The notes beneath the pieces are model-generated. The model saw only the letters and a list, made by a program, of their open reading frames with translations, did not search any database and was not told the origin of the DNA. From positions 434,001-498,000 of the forward strand of contig NC_015638.1 in assembly GCF_000211855.2 (NCBI RefSeq): a stretch of DNA of 64,000 nucleotides. Reading direction: 5' to 3'. Shown in pieces: positions 18,097 to 27,737 of this stretch. The first letter of the stretch is position 1. Each line of letters starts with the position of its first letter. This DNA is from Lacinutrix sp. 5H-3-7-4 (GTDB taxonomy: Bacteria > Bacteroidota > Bacteroidia > Flavobacteriales > Flavobacteriaceae). Both the position numbers and the translations under genes were made by a program.

Positions 18097-21024
18097 AATA
18101 TTGATGCTAGTAATGGTGATGTATTAGAATTTACATTCATTGGTTATCTCTCAAAAGAAGTTACAATTACAAACAATAACACAGTTAGTTTCTCTATGGA
18201 GCCAGACGTAGCAGCATTAGAAGAAGTTATTGTCACTGCAGTTGGTATTAAAAGAAAACCAGATGAAATTACCACTGCTTATGAAAACTTAAAATCTGAT
18301 GAAATTGTAGCTGCAAATAACCCAGATGCAGTACAAGCTTTAGCTGGTAAAGTTTCAGGATTACAAATAAACACTGTTAATACAGGTGTTAATCCTGATA
18401 CACAAATACTACTTCGTGGTACCAGATCTCTTTCTGGAGACAACTCTGCATTAGTTGTAATCGATAATGTGATTTCAACCGCTGGTATATTATCTGATTT
18501 AGATCCTGAAATTATAGAATCTATAAACATTTTAAAAGGCCCAAATGGTGCAGCTCTTTACGGTTCTCGAGGTGGTAATGGTGTTGTTGTGGTTACAACA
18601 AAAAAAGGATCTAAAGAAAAAGGAAAGTTAAATATTAGCCTATCTTCTACAGTAACTTTAGAAGAAGTCGCTTTTTTACCGCAATTACAAGATCGATATG
18701 GTAAAGGCTATTGGGGAGAAATAGATGCTTTCGACCAAGGTTCTTGGGGACCAGAATACGATGGCTCTATACAACCAACAGGATTGCCTTATCCTACAAT
18801 TACAGATTTTAGATACAACACATATGAATTTAAAGAAGACAATATTAAAGACTTTTTTAACACAGGTGTAACATTACAAAACACATTATCACTTTCTGGA
18901 GGAGATAGCGAAGGTTTCTTTTCTTTATCTGCTAATAAAAGAAAAACTGAAGGTTTAATTCCAGAAGATGAATTTAAAAAAGACTTTTTTGCTTTAAGCG
19001 CAGGAAAAACATTTGGAAAATGGTCTATTTCTGGAAATGCTAGATTTACAAATGAAGATACAGAAGTAACGTCTGCAATTTTTGATAGTGATGGCACTAC
19101 ATTATTTGGAGGTGCATATAGCCAACTCTCTCAAGTACCAAGTGATATAGATGTTACACAGTTTAGTTCTGGCAGCAATAGTGATCACTGGACTGCCTTT
19201 GGAAACAGCCCATATTGGGTAGCACAAAATCAAAGATCAAATACAGAAAACTTTAGATCTGATCTTTCTGGAGAATTATCTTACAAGTTTAATGATAACA
19301 TTAGCACATTAATTAGAACCAATATTGTTACTAATAGCTCAAAAGGTATCAGGTATAATAATGATTATACTTCACCTTACACAGTTACTGGAGACGGTAG
19401 AGACATTCAATCATCTTTAAGAGTTACAAGTTCTAGAGACAGAAGACTATATACAGATTTAATTACAAATTTTAATTATCAATTAACTGAAGATATAGAA
19501 TTAAAATCTTTAATTGGTTTTAATGCTACAGATTATGAGTTTTCATCTCAAACTGCATTTGGAAGACAATTAACTTTACCAGGTCTTTATACTGTTGAAA
19601 ACATATCTGGAGGTACAGTTGATACAGATTTTACTACAAAACAAAGACAACAAGCAATATTTGCAAATGTAGATTTAGGTTATAAAGATTATTTATTTTT
19701 AAACTTAACAGGTCGTCAAGAATGGGATAGTAGATTACAATCTCCAGGAAGAGAAATTGGTGACATTGGCTTCTTTTACTGGTCTGCCGGTACAGCATTT
19801 ATAGCTACAAAAGCATTTCCTGAATTAAAAAGTAAAGCTTTAAATAAATTAAAAATTTCTGGTGGTTATGTAAAAGTAGCAAACATTTCTGCTTTAGATG
19901 CTCACGATTTATATGATACAGGTTTTAGACCATCAGCATTTCCTTACCCAAGTGGTGTAAATTCATTTTTAATACCTTCATCTACATTTGATAGTAATAT
20001 TGAACCAGAGTTTATTAACACCTACGAAGCAAATATAAATTTAGAGTTCTTAAAAAAAGGAGGTATTCCTAGAATCACTTTAGATGGTAGTTATTCTTTT
20101 TACACTAATGAAAATCAAATTCTTAGTGCTTCTGTATCTAGTGCAACAAGTGTATTTAGCGCAGGAGTTAATGTTGGTGAAACAGAAACTAACGCCTACG
20201 AAGTTGATTTAGGTTTAGTACCAATTAAAACAGATGATTTTAGATGGAATGTTAACTTTGGTTATGCATCACAAAAAACTATAGCAAATAAAATCACAGA
20301 AGATTCTGATATTTTAGGATCTGGTTCTCCAGGCATATACGCTGTACAAGGCGAAGAATTCCCTCTAATTAGAGGTAGCGCATATGAAAGAGACGAGCAA
20401 GGTCGAGTTATACTAAATGCTAATGGACAACCACAAGTAGCATCAGGATTAAAAGTTTTAGGCAAAACAACTCCAGATTATATTTTAAATTTCGGAACAG
20501 AATTTACATACAAAGGCTTCAAGCTTAGTGCTGTTGCAGATTTTAGAACAGGTCACGTATTCTATTCAAACATCTACAATAATCTTACAGGTCAAGGCCG
20601 TAGTTTTATTACTGCAGAAAATGGAAGAGGTCACTTTGTTTTCCCTAACTCAACAGTAGAAGGTTCTGGTGTAACTAACACAAACGTTTTAACAGGACCA
20701 TCATATGGAGGACCAAGCGAGTATGCACAATACCAATCTTTCGTACAAAGTGATGCTTTCATCGGTGTAGACGAAAACTTTATCTTAGACGCTACAGCAT
20801 TTAAACTTAGAGAGGTAGCACTAAGTTACACTTTACCAAGCAAATTTTTAGATAACACATTTATAAATGGTTTAGCTATAGGCCTGAGTGGTAGAAACCT
20901 ACTAACTGTTCTACCTAAAGAGAATAGAGGTTATAACGATCCTGAAATTGGTTCTGGTATAGGTGGATACGCACAGACTCCTCCAACACGATTTTATTCA
21001 ATGAATGTAAAACTTAACTTTTAA
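17914..21024 (+). CDS. SusC/RagA-family TonB-dependent outer membrane transporter
   Basis: A 1036-residue protein. A signal peptide (1-23, ending SFAQ) precedes a CarboxypepD_reg-like domain (about 25-95: ISGTITDETGLPMPGVNIVLKGT, then FDGNYNI). Next are the plug domain (about 115-230: DAVQALAGKVSGLQI, LLRGTRSLSG, ALYGSRGGNGVVVVTTKKG) and a long beta-barrel ending in a Phe (NVKLNF). With its SusD partner it should import an oligomer across the outer membrane, powered by TonB-ExbBD. The susD start is 3 bases after the stop. No glycoside hydrolase, sulfatase or regulator is nearby, so the substrate cannot be named. Confidence 0.95.
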   Translation: MKTKFNGILTLFLAFIVQFSFAQEKTISGTITDETGLPMPGVNIVLKGTSNGTQTDFDGNYNIDASNGDVLEFTFIGYLSKEVTITNNNTVSFSMEPDVAALEEVIVTAVGIKRKPDEITTAYENLKSDEIVAANNPDAVQALAGKVSGLQINTVNTGVNPDTQILLRGTRSLSGDNSALVVIDNVISTAGILSDLDPEIIESINILKGPNGAALYGSRGGNGVVVVTTKKGSKEKGKLNISLSSTVTLEEVAFLPQLQDRYGKGYWGEIDAFDQGSWGPEYDGSIQPTGLPYPTITDFRYNTYEFKEDNIKDFFNTGVTLQNTLSLSGGDSEGFFSLSANKRKTEGLIPEDEFKKDFFALSAGKTFGKWSISGNARFTNEDTEVTSAIFDSDGTTLFGGAYSQLSQVPSDIDVTQFSSGSNSDHWTAFGNSPYWVAQNQRSNTENFRSDLSGELSYKFNDNISTLIRTNIVTNSSKGIRYNNDYTSPYTVTGDGRDIQSSLRVTSSRDRRLYTDLITNFNYQLTEDIELKSLIGFNATDYEFSSQTAFGRQLTLPGLYTVENISGGTVDTDFTTKQRQQAIFANVDLGYKDYLFLNLTGRQEWDSRLQSPGREIGDIGFFYWSAGTAFIATKAFPELKSKALNKLKISGGYVKVANISALDAHDLYDTGFRPSAFPYPSGVNSFLIPSSTFDSNIEPEFINTYEANINLEFLKKGGIPRITLDGSYSFYTNENQILSASVSSATSVFSAGVNVGETETNAYEVDLGLVPIKTDDFRWNVNFGYASQKTIANKITEDSDILGSGSPGIYAVQGEEFPLIRGSAYERDEQGRVILNANGQPQVASGLKVLGKTTPDYILNFGTEFTYKGFKLSAVADFRTGHVFYSNIYNNLTGQGRSFITAENGRGHFVFPNSTVEGSGVTNTNVLTGPSYGGPSEYAQYQSFVQSDAFIGVDENFILDATAFKLREVALSYTLPSKFLDNTFINGLAIGLSGRNLLTVLPKENRGYNDPEIGSGIGGYAQTPPTRFYSMNVKLNF

Positions 21025-21027
21025 AAA

Positions 21028-22551
21028 ATGAAAAAGATAAATATAATAACCAAGTTACTTTCATTAGCAATAGTCATTTTTGCATTCTCATGTGACGATG
21101 TATTAGTTAATGAAGACCCAAATGGAGTTGTAATAGACGAGCTTCCTCCTGAAGTTATACTTCCAGGAGCACAAACGGTTCCTGCAGCAACATTAATGAC
21201 AACAATGAACGAGCTAGGAAATACCATGATTGCAACTTGGTCTGGAAATGCACAACAAGTTCAATCACCTTATTTTGAAGAATTTCAATATCAACTTTCA
21301 ACAGATTTTTATAGTGGTGTTTGGGATAATTTAATGGCTAGAACAGGAAACTTAACGCAAATAATAAATAGTGAAAATCCTGGCAATTACGATTATTTTA
21401 AAGGCGCATCTAAAATTTATAGAGCGTTTTATTTTCAGTATCTAGTAGATCTTTATGGAGATATTCCATTTTCTGAAATCCATCAACGTGGTGACAACCT
21501 GTTCCCTTCTTACGACAGCCAAGAAGAGGTTTACATGGGCCTTATTACTCAAGTTAATAATGCTATAGAGCAAATTAACAATACAAATGAAGACACTGTT
21601 ATTTCAATGGGCACCAATGATGTTATGTTAGGTGGCAATATGACTCAATGGATAAAGTTTGCTAACTCATTAAAATTAAGAATGCTTTTAAGGGTTAATG
21701 ATTATGCACAAACCAATCCAGATATGCAAACCTTTGTAAACAATGAGTTTGCATTGCTAAATCAAACCAATGCAGAATTTTTGGGTGCTGGAGATAATAT
21801 AAGCATTAATCCAGGTTATACAGACCAAAGCAATAGAATGAATCCTTTTGCAGAAACCTTTGGTTATGACCCTAATGAGTTTGGTAATTCTGGAAGTCAA
21901 ACGTTTTCAAATTTAAGAACAGGTCCAACAACTTTTTTAGTAGAGTTTTTAAACGGTACAACTACTGGAGTTACAGATTCACGACTAGAAAGACTATATG
22001 CTACTAGAGGAAGTCAACCAGCAATTCAAGGAAACACTCAAGGCGGAGAAGAGCAACCTTCTAGAATTGGTCCTGGTCTATTAATGTCTCCAGATCAAGA
22101 CGGATATATAATGACAGCATCAGAATCTTTATTTCTTCAGTCTGAAGCCGTATTTAAAGGACTTCTAACATCTGGAAATGCTAAAAGCCTCTTTGAAAGC
22201 GCAATTGAGTCATCATTTGCAAGACTAGGCGCTAATTTAGGGACCTATTTAAGCGATATTAATATGGTCAACCGTATTGGCTGGGATGGCAGCACAAATA
22301 AATTAGAAGCTATTATAACACAAAAATGGATAGACTTAGGCGGTACGAATGGTGCTGAAACTTGGATTGAATATACAAGAACCGGTTTTCCAAGCAATAT
22401 GCCATTACCAGATACTGCAAATAGACCAAATAGACCTTTACGTCTACTTTATCCAACCTCAGAATATTCAGGAAATTCAGCAAATGTTAACCCATACAAC
22501 CAAACCGTAGATACAGCATTTAACGAAAATATTTTTTGGGACGTCAACTAA
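21028..22551 (+). CDS. SusD/RagB-family outer membrane lipoprotein (SusD-like_2 type)
   Basis: A 507-residue lipoprotein. The signal peptide ends in the lipobox AFSC with Cys22, followed by acidic DD, consistent with a surface-export signal. TPR-like helices include YDYFKGASKIYRAFYFQYLVDLYGDIPFSEI and WIKFANSLKLRMLLRVNDYA, patterns of the SusD-like_2 branch rather than classic SusD. It should form the lid over the upstream SusC and bind the ligand at the cell surface. The same operon continues into two small lipoproteins. Confidence 0.92.
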   Translation: MKKINIITKLLSLAIVIFAFSCDDVLVNEDPNGVVIDELPPEVILPGAQTVPAATLMTTMNELGNTMIATWSGNAQQVQSPYFEEFQYQLSTDFYSGVWDNLMARTGNLTQIINSENPGNYDYFKGASKIYRAFYFQYLVDLYGDIPFSEIHQRGDNLFPSYDSQEEVYMGLITQVNNAIEQINNTNEDTVISMGTNDVMLGGNMTQWIKFANSLKLRMLLRVNDYAQTNPDMQTFVNNEFALLNQTNAEFLGAGDNISINPGYTDQSNRMNPFAETFGYDPNEFGNSGSQTFSNLRTGPTTFLVEFLNGTTTGVTDSRLERLYATRGSQPAIQGNTQGGEEQPSRIGPGLLMSPDQDGYIMTASESLFLQSEAVFKGLLTSGNAKSLFESAIESSFARLGANLGTYLSDINMVNRIGWDGSTNKLEAIITQKWIDLGGTNGAETWIEYTRTGFPSNMPLPDTANRPNRPLRLLYPTSEYSGNSANVNPYNQTVDTAFNENIFWDVN

Positions 22552-22566
22552 TAAAAAAACAAAAAA

Positions 22567-23439
22567 ATGAAAACATTTAAAATATTATGCCTAAGCCTTA
22601 TTAGTGCGTTTTTACTAAACTCTTGTTTAGTTGATGATGACGTACAACAATTAGAGGGCGATTTTACAAACACACCATATGTTGTTGGATTTAGAAACGC
22701 AACATCAACAACTGCCTTTTTAACAGATGGAAGCACACAAATTTTCAAACAACCTGTAGACCTTTTAACAGGAGCAAATTTTTCATCAACACCTGAAATT
22801 ACAGTTACTTTTGAAGTCGACCCGTCAAGCACAGCTGTAGCTGGCTCAGATTATGATTTTATAACAAGTAATTCTTCAGCAACAATAGATGCAAATAGAG
22901 ATTTTGGAACCATTGACATTAATGTTTACACAGATAATATTGATGTCTTAAACCCAAAGACTATTATTTTAAAATTAACAAATACAAATATTGGAGTAAT
23001 TGGTCAAAATGGAGTTGAAGGTTTTCAAGAACAGTTTGAAACTGTAACAATAAATTTAGGAGGCGTTTGTTTTTCTGATGCAGGCGGAAGTTTTGATATT
23101 GTAGTAACAAGGCAATCAAACGGTCAAGTCTACAACTTTTTTAACGAAACAATTACACAAACTAATGAAGCTACATACTTAACAGAATCTACGGGTAGAT
23201 TTAGTGCTCAACCAGGTGGAATTGATTTAACAGGACCACCAAATAATGCTACAAGAAATGGTTTTGTATTTACAGAAAATTGTGGTGTAATTACAATAGA
23301 ATCGCAACCATTAGGTGCTACTTTTGGAGGCAATCCAGTTAGTGGTTCTGGAACAGTTGATGATGCTACAGGAAATTTATCTATGACTGTAGTTGTAGGA
23401 TCGGATGATACTTACGATGTAGAATATATTAAGCTTTAA
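22567..23439 (+). CDS. SusD-linked surface lipoprotein, Calx-beta-like
   Basis: A 290-residue lipoprotein: signal peptide with lipobox LNSC (Cys20) and an acidic stretch (LVDDDV) right after it. Residues about 60-150 look like a Calx-beta-type immunoglobulin-like domain (ITVTFEVDPSSTAVAGSDYDF, then ATIDANRDFGTIDINVYTDN, then KTIILKLTNTN). The C-terminal half is beta-rich and unrecognised. It lies 15 bases after susD, the position of SusE/SusF-type surface binders, so an accessory binding role is likely but inferred from context. Confidence 0.75.
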   Translation: MKTFKILCLSLISAFLLNSCLVDDDVQQLEGDFTNTPYVVGFRNATSTTAFLTDGSTQIFKQPVDLLTGANFSSTPEITVTFEVDPSSTAVAGSDYDFITSNSSATIDANRDFGTIDINVYTDNIDVLNPKTIILKLTNTNIGVIGQNGVEGFQEQFETVTINLGGVCFSDAGGSFDIVVTRQSNGQVYNFFNETITQTNEATYLTESTGRFSAQPGGIDLTGPPNNATRNGFVFTENCGVITIESQPLGATFGGNPVSGSGTVDDATGNLSMTVVVGSDDTYDVEYIKL

Positions 23440-23447
23440 AAAACAAC

Positions 23448-24473
23448 ATGATGAAAAATATAAAATATATAATAATACTCTTGTTCGTAGCAGCTTTTAA
23501 TTATGCCTGTGAAAATGATGATTCAATTGAACGTAGAGGAAAACCAGCAATAACTGTATTAAATAAAACAGTAACAGTAACAGAAGGAGAAACAGCAACA
23601 TTTGATTTAGAAGTTGACTACGCTGTAGCAAACCCAATTAACATAAGAATAGATGTACTTGATGACCAAGGAAACCCATTAGTAGTAACCTTACCATCTG
23701 GAGCTCCAGACTCTGGAAATGGACTATATGATTTAGTTACGTTAGAAGACGTATTTGTACCATATAACACTTGGTTTGAATCTGGTTACTTTCAATATGG
23801 ATACACTGGAGGAACTGGCTACATAGCTAATTTCCCTGCTGGTCAAACTAGCTTACAAATAAATATTGAAACACTACAAGATTTTATTCCTAACGATACT
23901 AAGATTGTTAATTTAAAATTTACTTCTACTAATTTATTAGAAGCAACAATTGATGAAGTTGTTTCAATAAATATAGAAAACTTTGTTAGCAATAGTTTAA
24001 TTACCCGTTTAGATTGGTCGGGAGATTACCTAGACAACGGTATTAATCCATGTGATGGAGACACAGCATTAGATTTAGATTTAGAATTATACTACAACGG
24101 AGCTTTTACAGACTTTAGTTATTCTGAATGCCCTGAAGAGTTAACAATTTTAGACACTGATCCTGACGGAACCTATGAAATTGATGCAAGTTTCTGGACT
24201 AGTAATGGGAATACATCCTCTACGGTTACTAATGTTCCAACAACAATTATCTTTACAAAACCAGGAATATTTTATCAAGAAGTAGATATTTCTAGCGTAT
24301 TTCCTTTAGCAGATGGTGGACTTTCAGATGGAAACTCTTCTGCCATAACAACTTTTACTGTTACAAAAACCGGAACGACATACACAGTAACAGACAGTAA
24401 TAATACACAAATAGCACAAGGAAGAAATTCTAATTATAGAATAACTAAAACACAAAAAAAACAATTTAAATAA
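23448..24473 (+). CDS. SusD-linked lipoprotein, unknown function
   Basis: A 341-residue lipoprotein with lipobox NYAC (Cys21) followed by ENDDS. An N-terminal Calx-beta-like or Ig-like domain (VTVTEGETATFDLEVDYAVANPINIRIDVLDDQGNP) precedes a less clear beta-rich C-terminal region with the acidic LDLDLELYYNG. The start ATGATG is ambiguous by one codon. It is the last gene of the first susCD operon, 8 bases after the previous gene and just before a terminator. It may bind a surface ligand; no enzyme motif is seen. Confidence 0.72.
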   Translation: MMKNIKYIIILLFVAAFNYACENDDSIERRGKPAITVLNKTVTVTEGETATFDLEVDYAVANPINIRIDVLDDQGNPLVVTLPSGAPDSGNGLYDLVTLEDVFVPYNTWFESGYFQYGYTGGTGYIANFPAGQTSLQINIETLQDFIPNDTKIVNLKFTSTNLLEATIDEVVSINIENFVSNSLITRLDWSGDYLDNGINPCDGDTALDLDLELYYNGAFTDFSYSECPEELTILDTDPDGTYEIDASFWTSNGNTSSTVTNVPTTIIFTKPGIFYQEVDISSVFPLADGGLSDGNSSAITTFTVTKTGTTYTVTDSNNTQIAQGRNSNYRITKTQKKQFK

Positions 24474-24498
24474 GAAACTACAAAATTGATAACTAAGA

Positions 24499-24528
24499 AG
24501 CTAGAGTTAAAACTCTAGCTTTTTTTTA
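24499..24528 (+). terminator. intrinsic terminator of first susCD operon
   Basis: AGCTAGAG, a TTAAAA loop and CTCTAGCT form an eight-base-pair stem (potentially extended into the loop), followed by a run of eight T. It begins 25 bases after the stop of the last lipoprotein gene and separates the first susCD locus from the second. Confidence 0.85.
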
Positions 24529-24651
24529 TTTAATATAAAGTTTAAATTAAATTAATAATTCCTTAACAAGTGTAAAATTCAAATATTAAAATAAAATGAG
24601 CTGTAAACGTGCATATATTGTATAACAATTGAAATATTTATGACAAAAAAG

Positions 24652-24682
24652 TTGGTTAATTAACTTTTTATTATGATTTTTG
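24652..24682 (+). promoter_or_regulatory. promoter of second susCD operon
   Basis: TTGG (24652-24655), 19 bases, GATTTTTG (24675-24682): a near-consensus -33/-7 pair (first -7 base G instead of T). Transcription would start about 24686, at the head of the conserved AGACTAATTCAAA leader shared with the first susC. A short palindrome, ATTGT-ATA-ACAAT at 24617-24629, lies upstream and could be an operator, but this is unsupported beyond its symmetry. Confidence 0.7.
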
Positions 24683-24686
24683 GCAC

Positions 24687-24893
24687 AGACTAATTCAAAT
24701 AAAATATAAAATGAAAACAAAGTTTAGTGGAATTTTAACGCTATTACTAGCGTTTGTTGTGCAACTATCGTTCGCACAAGAAAAAACAATTTCAGGAACA
24801 ATTTCCGATGAAACCGGATTGCCGTTACCTGGAGTAAATATTGTAGTTAAAGGTACAAGTAATGGTACTCAAACAGATTTTGATGGTAATTAT
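24687..24893 (+). repeat. duplicated susC 5' leader and N-terminal region, copy 2
   Basis: Second copy of the region described at 17891-18096. It starts at the likely transcription start and includes the 24-base leader, signal peptide and most of the CarboxypepD_reg-like domain. Synonymous and conservative changes dominate the 21 differences in 183 coding bases. The downstream barrels are unrelated at a glance. Confidence 0.85.
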
Positions 24894-27719
24894 TCCATTT
24901 CTACAAGTACTGGCTCTGTATTAACTTACACATTTGTTGGTTACAAAACTGTTACGAAAACAGTAGGATCTGCTAGCGCTATCAGTTTTGGAATGGAGAT
25001 TGATGCTCAAGCTATTGAAGAAGTTGTAATCGAAGGTGCTTATGATATTAAGCGAACTAAACCTACTACTACTACTGCAATCCAAACCGTATCTGCAGAA
25101 ACTATCGATACTAGACCTAACGCTTCTTTAGTACAAACTTTACAAGGGCAAGCAGCTGGTTTAAATATCACAACTAACTCAGGTCAGCCAGGTGGAGACA
25201 GTGAAATCAACCTAAGAGGTGTTGGTTCTATTACTGGTAAAACAGAACCTTTATTTATTATGGATGGTATTCCAATTGACGAAGATAACTTTAGAAGTTT
25301 AAATCCTTCAGAAATTGCTTCGGTATCTGTACTTAAAGATGCAGGTGCAACTGCCATTTACGGTAACAGAGGTGCCAATGGTGTAATTATTATTACAACT
25401 AAAAGAGGTAAATATAACTCTAACTTTGAAGTTAACTATACTGGTATAACAAGTGTAGCAAACTTACAGGGTAATGACTATGACTTAATGAACTCAACGG
25501 AGCAATTACAGTTAGAAAGAAATTTCGGTACTGGTAGAGGTGTTGGTTTATCTGATGCGGAAATTGCTGCAATTGCAAACTATGCTGATACAGAGTGGGA
25601 AGATGTTTTCTTTAGAGAAGCATTAACTCAAAATCATACATTAAGCATAACAGCTGGTGGAGAAAATGTAAATTCTTTTACTTCTTTTGGATATTTTGAT
25701 CAAAAAGGTGTTCTTGTACAAAGTTCTTTAAAGAGATTTAACATAAGAAATAATACCAATGGTAAATCTAAAAATGATAAATTTAACTATAGTACTTCTT
25801 TATCTTTAAACTTCTCTAAAAACGAAGAGCCAAATAACATCGGTTCAGGCGCTGTTAACCGTAACTATATTCTTGGTGCATATCAATCATTACCTTACAT
25901 CTCTCCAGATGAGTATGTTGTTGGTGAAGGTGGATCATTACCACCATCATTTGTGTTAACGCCATTATTATTATTAGATAGATTAGCTACTTATGAGCGT
26001 TCTGAAAATGAAATTAAAATTTTAGGAAGCGTTAGTGCTAACTATAAATTAACTCCAAACCTTACTATAGGAACAAGAATTGGTGCTGATTTTACAGAAG
26101 AACAAAGATTAGCTGCTGAAGGACCTAATTCTTTTAACTCTGTGTTTTTTGCAGGTGTAGGAGAAACTTTACCTGGTACAGTTGATCAACAAATGACTAG
26201 AACTATTAGTATTGATGTTGTAAACTCTCTTACATACAGTAAAACTTTTGCTGAAAAACATACATTAGATGCTGGTATATATATGGAATACTATAAATCT
26301 CATTTAAGAGCTTTTGGTTTTAGACAATTAGGTTTAGATCCTAAAACATACTACGCAGGAGATGGAAGTGGATTTGTACCAGATAATGGAAACAATGATT
26401 TTTATGTAGATACAGCAAACGCAGCATATAACAACGCTGGTTTATTTTCTTACTTTGCAAACGCAGATTATGATTATAACAAAAAATATGGTTTAGGTGT
26501 TACTTTTAGACGTGATGCATCTTATAGATTTAGCGATACTAACAGATGGGGAACATTCTACGCTGTTTCTGGTCGTTGGAATATAGATCAAGAATCATTT
26601 ATGGAAAATTCAGGATTTTCATTATTAAAGTTACGTGCATCTTATGGTACAACTGGTAACCAAGATATTAACGCTGTAAATGGTCAATTTGCAGATTTTA
26701 GTGCTAATTCATTAGGCTTAAACTTATATGCTTCAGGTAATGGTTATGCTAACATAAACTCTATTACTCAAGCACAAATAGCAAACCCTGATTTAAAATG
26801 GGAAACTACTGCTCAGACTAACATCGGTTTAGATTGGGAAGTAATAAACAGAAGATTTAGAGGTTCTTTAGATGTATACCATAGAAAAGCAACAGATGTT
26901 TTTCAATTCCAACCAACAGCTTCATATACTGGAACTACAGGATTATTTGTTAACTCTGGTGAGTTAATTAACAAAGGGGTTGATTTACAATTAAATTACG
27001 ACTTACTTAAAAATCCAGAAGGATTAAACGCTACAGTTAATTTTGTAGGAAACTACAATAAATCTGAACGTTATGGAGCACAAGATTCTACAATTGAAGA
27101 AGGTGGTAAAATTGGACAGTACTATACAATTAGATATGCTGGAGTTAACCCTGCAAATGGTAACTTATTATTCTTAGATAAAGATGGTAATCTTACAGAA
27201 AATCCAGATGCTAATGATGACCGTGTATTTACAGACAAGAATAGATATGCAGATTTTCAAGGTAGTTTTGGTTTTGAGTTAGATTATAAAGGTTTTTACT
27301 TATCTACTCAGTTTAACTATGTTGTAGGTGCAGATAGATATGATTTTGATTATTCTGGTTTTATTGACCCAACTAGTATAGGTAATTTCAGATCATCTAG
27401 AGATATTTTAAGAGCTTGGACTCCAGATAATAGAGTTACAGATATTCCATCATTAAATGCATCTAATTTAGATGTTGATAGTGATAGATTCATACAAAGC
27501 GCAGATTATTTAAGGTTAAGATTTGTTAGTTTTGGTTATAACTTCTCTAGAGAGACTTTAGAATCTCTTAAAATTAGTAAGTTACGTTTGTTTGCAAATG
27601 CAGAAAACATGGTAACATTTACTGGATGGAGAGGTAATGATGCTGAAGGTTTTGGTTCAACACAAAACAACTACCCAACACCAAGAATTGTTTCTGTTGG
27701 ATTAGAATTAGGACTTTAA
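24711..27719 (+). CDS. SusC/RagA-family TonB-dependent outer membrane transporter
   Basis: A 1002-residue protein. The signal peptide (1-23, ending SFAQ) and CarboxypepD_reg-like domain nearly duplicate those of the first susC. The plug domain follows (SLVQTLQGQAAGLNI, LRGVGSITGKTEPLFIMDG, ATAIYGNRGANGVIIITTKRG), then the barrel. It carries the classic SusC pattern and is paired with a classic SusD 18 bases downstream. As a TonB-driven importer its substrate is unknown, since no enzymes accompany it. It has its own promoter at 24652-24682. Confidence 0.95.
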   Translation: MKTKFSGILTLLLAFVVQLSFAQEKTISGTISDETGLPLPGVNIVVKGTSNGTQTDFDGNYSISTSTGSVLTYTFVGYKTVTKTVGSASAISFGMEIDAQAIEEVVIEGAYDIKRTKPTTTTAIQTVSAETIDTRPNASLVQTLQGQAAGLNITTNSGQPGGDSEINLRGVGSITGKTEPLFIMDGIPIDEDNFRSLNPSEIASVSVLKDAGATAIYGNRGANGVIIITTKRGKYNSNFEVNYTGITSVANLQGNDYDLMNSTEQLQLERNFGTGRGVGLSDAEIAAIANYADTEWEDVFFREALTQNHTLSITAGGENVNSFTSFGYFDQKGVLVQSSLKRFNIRNNTNGKSKNDKFNYSTSLSLNFSKNEEPNNIGSGAVNRNYILGAYQSLPYISPDEYVVGEGGSLPPSFVLTPLLLLDRLATYERSENEIKILGSVSANYKLTPNLTIGTRIGADFTEEQRLAAEGPNSFNSVFFAGVGETLPGTVDQQMTRTISIDVVNSLTYSKTFAEKHTLDAGIYMEYYKSHLRAFGFRQLGLDPKTYYAGDGSGFVPDNGNNDFYVDTANAAYNNAGLFSYFANADYDYNKKYGLGVTFRRDASYRFSDTNRWGTFYAVSGRWNIDQESFMENSGFSLLKLRASYGTTGNQDINAVNGQFADFSANSLGLNLYASGNGYANINSITQAQIANPDLKWETTAQTNIGLDWEVINRRFRGSLDVYHRKATDVFQFQPTASYTGTTGLFVNSGELINKGVDLQLNYDLLKNPEGLNATVNFVGNYNKSERYGAQDSTIEEGGKIGQYYTIRYAGVNPANGNLLFLDKDGNLTENPDANDDRVFTDKNRYADFQGSFGFELDYKGFYLSTQFNYVVGADRYDFDYSGFIDPTSIGNFRSSRDILRAWTPDNRVTDIPSLNASNLDVDSDRFIQSADYLRLRFVSFGYNFSRETLESLKISKLRLFANAENMVTFTGWRGNDAEGFGSTQNNYPTPRIVSVGLELGL

Positions 27720-27737
27720 TTAAAAAATAAAAATAAA

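Noticed and set aside
24617-24629. A 13-base palindrome (ATTGT-ATA-ACAAT) upstream of the second susC promoter, as an operator.
   Set aside because: Such short AT palindromes are expected by chance here, and the first susC has no counterpart.
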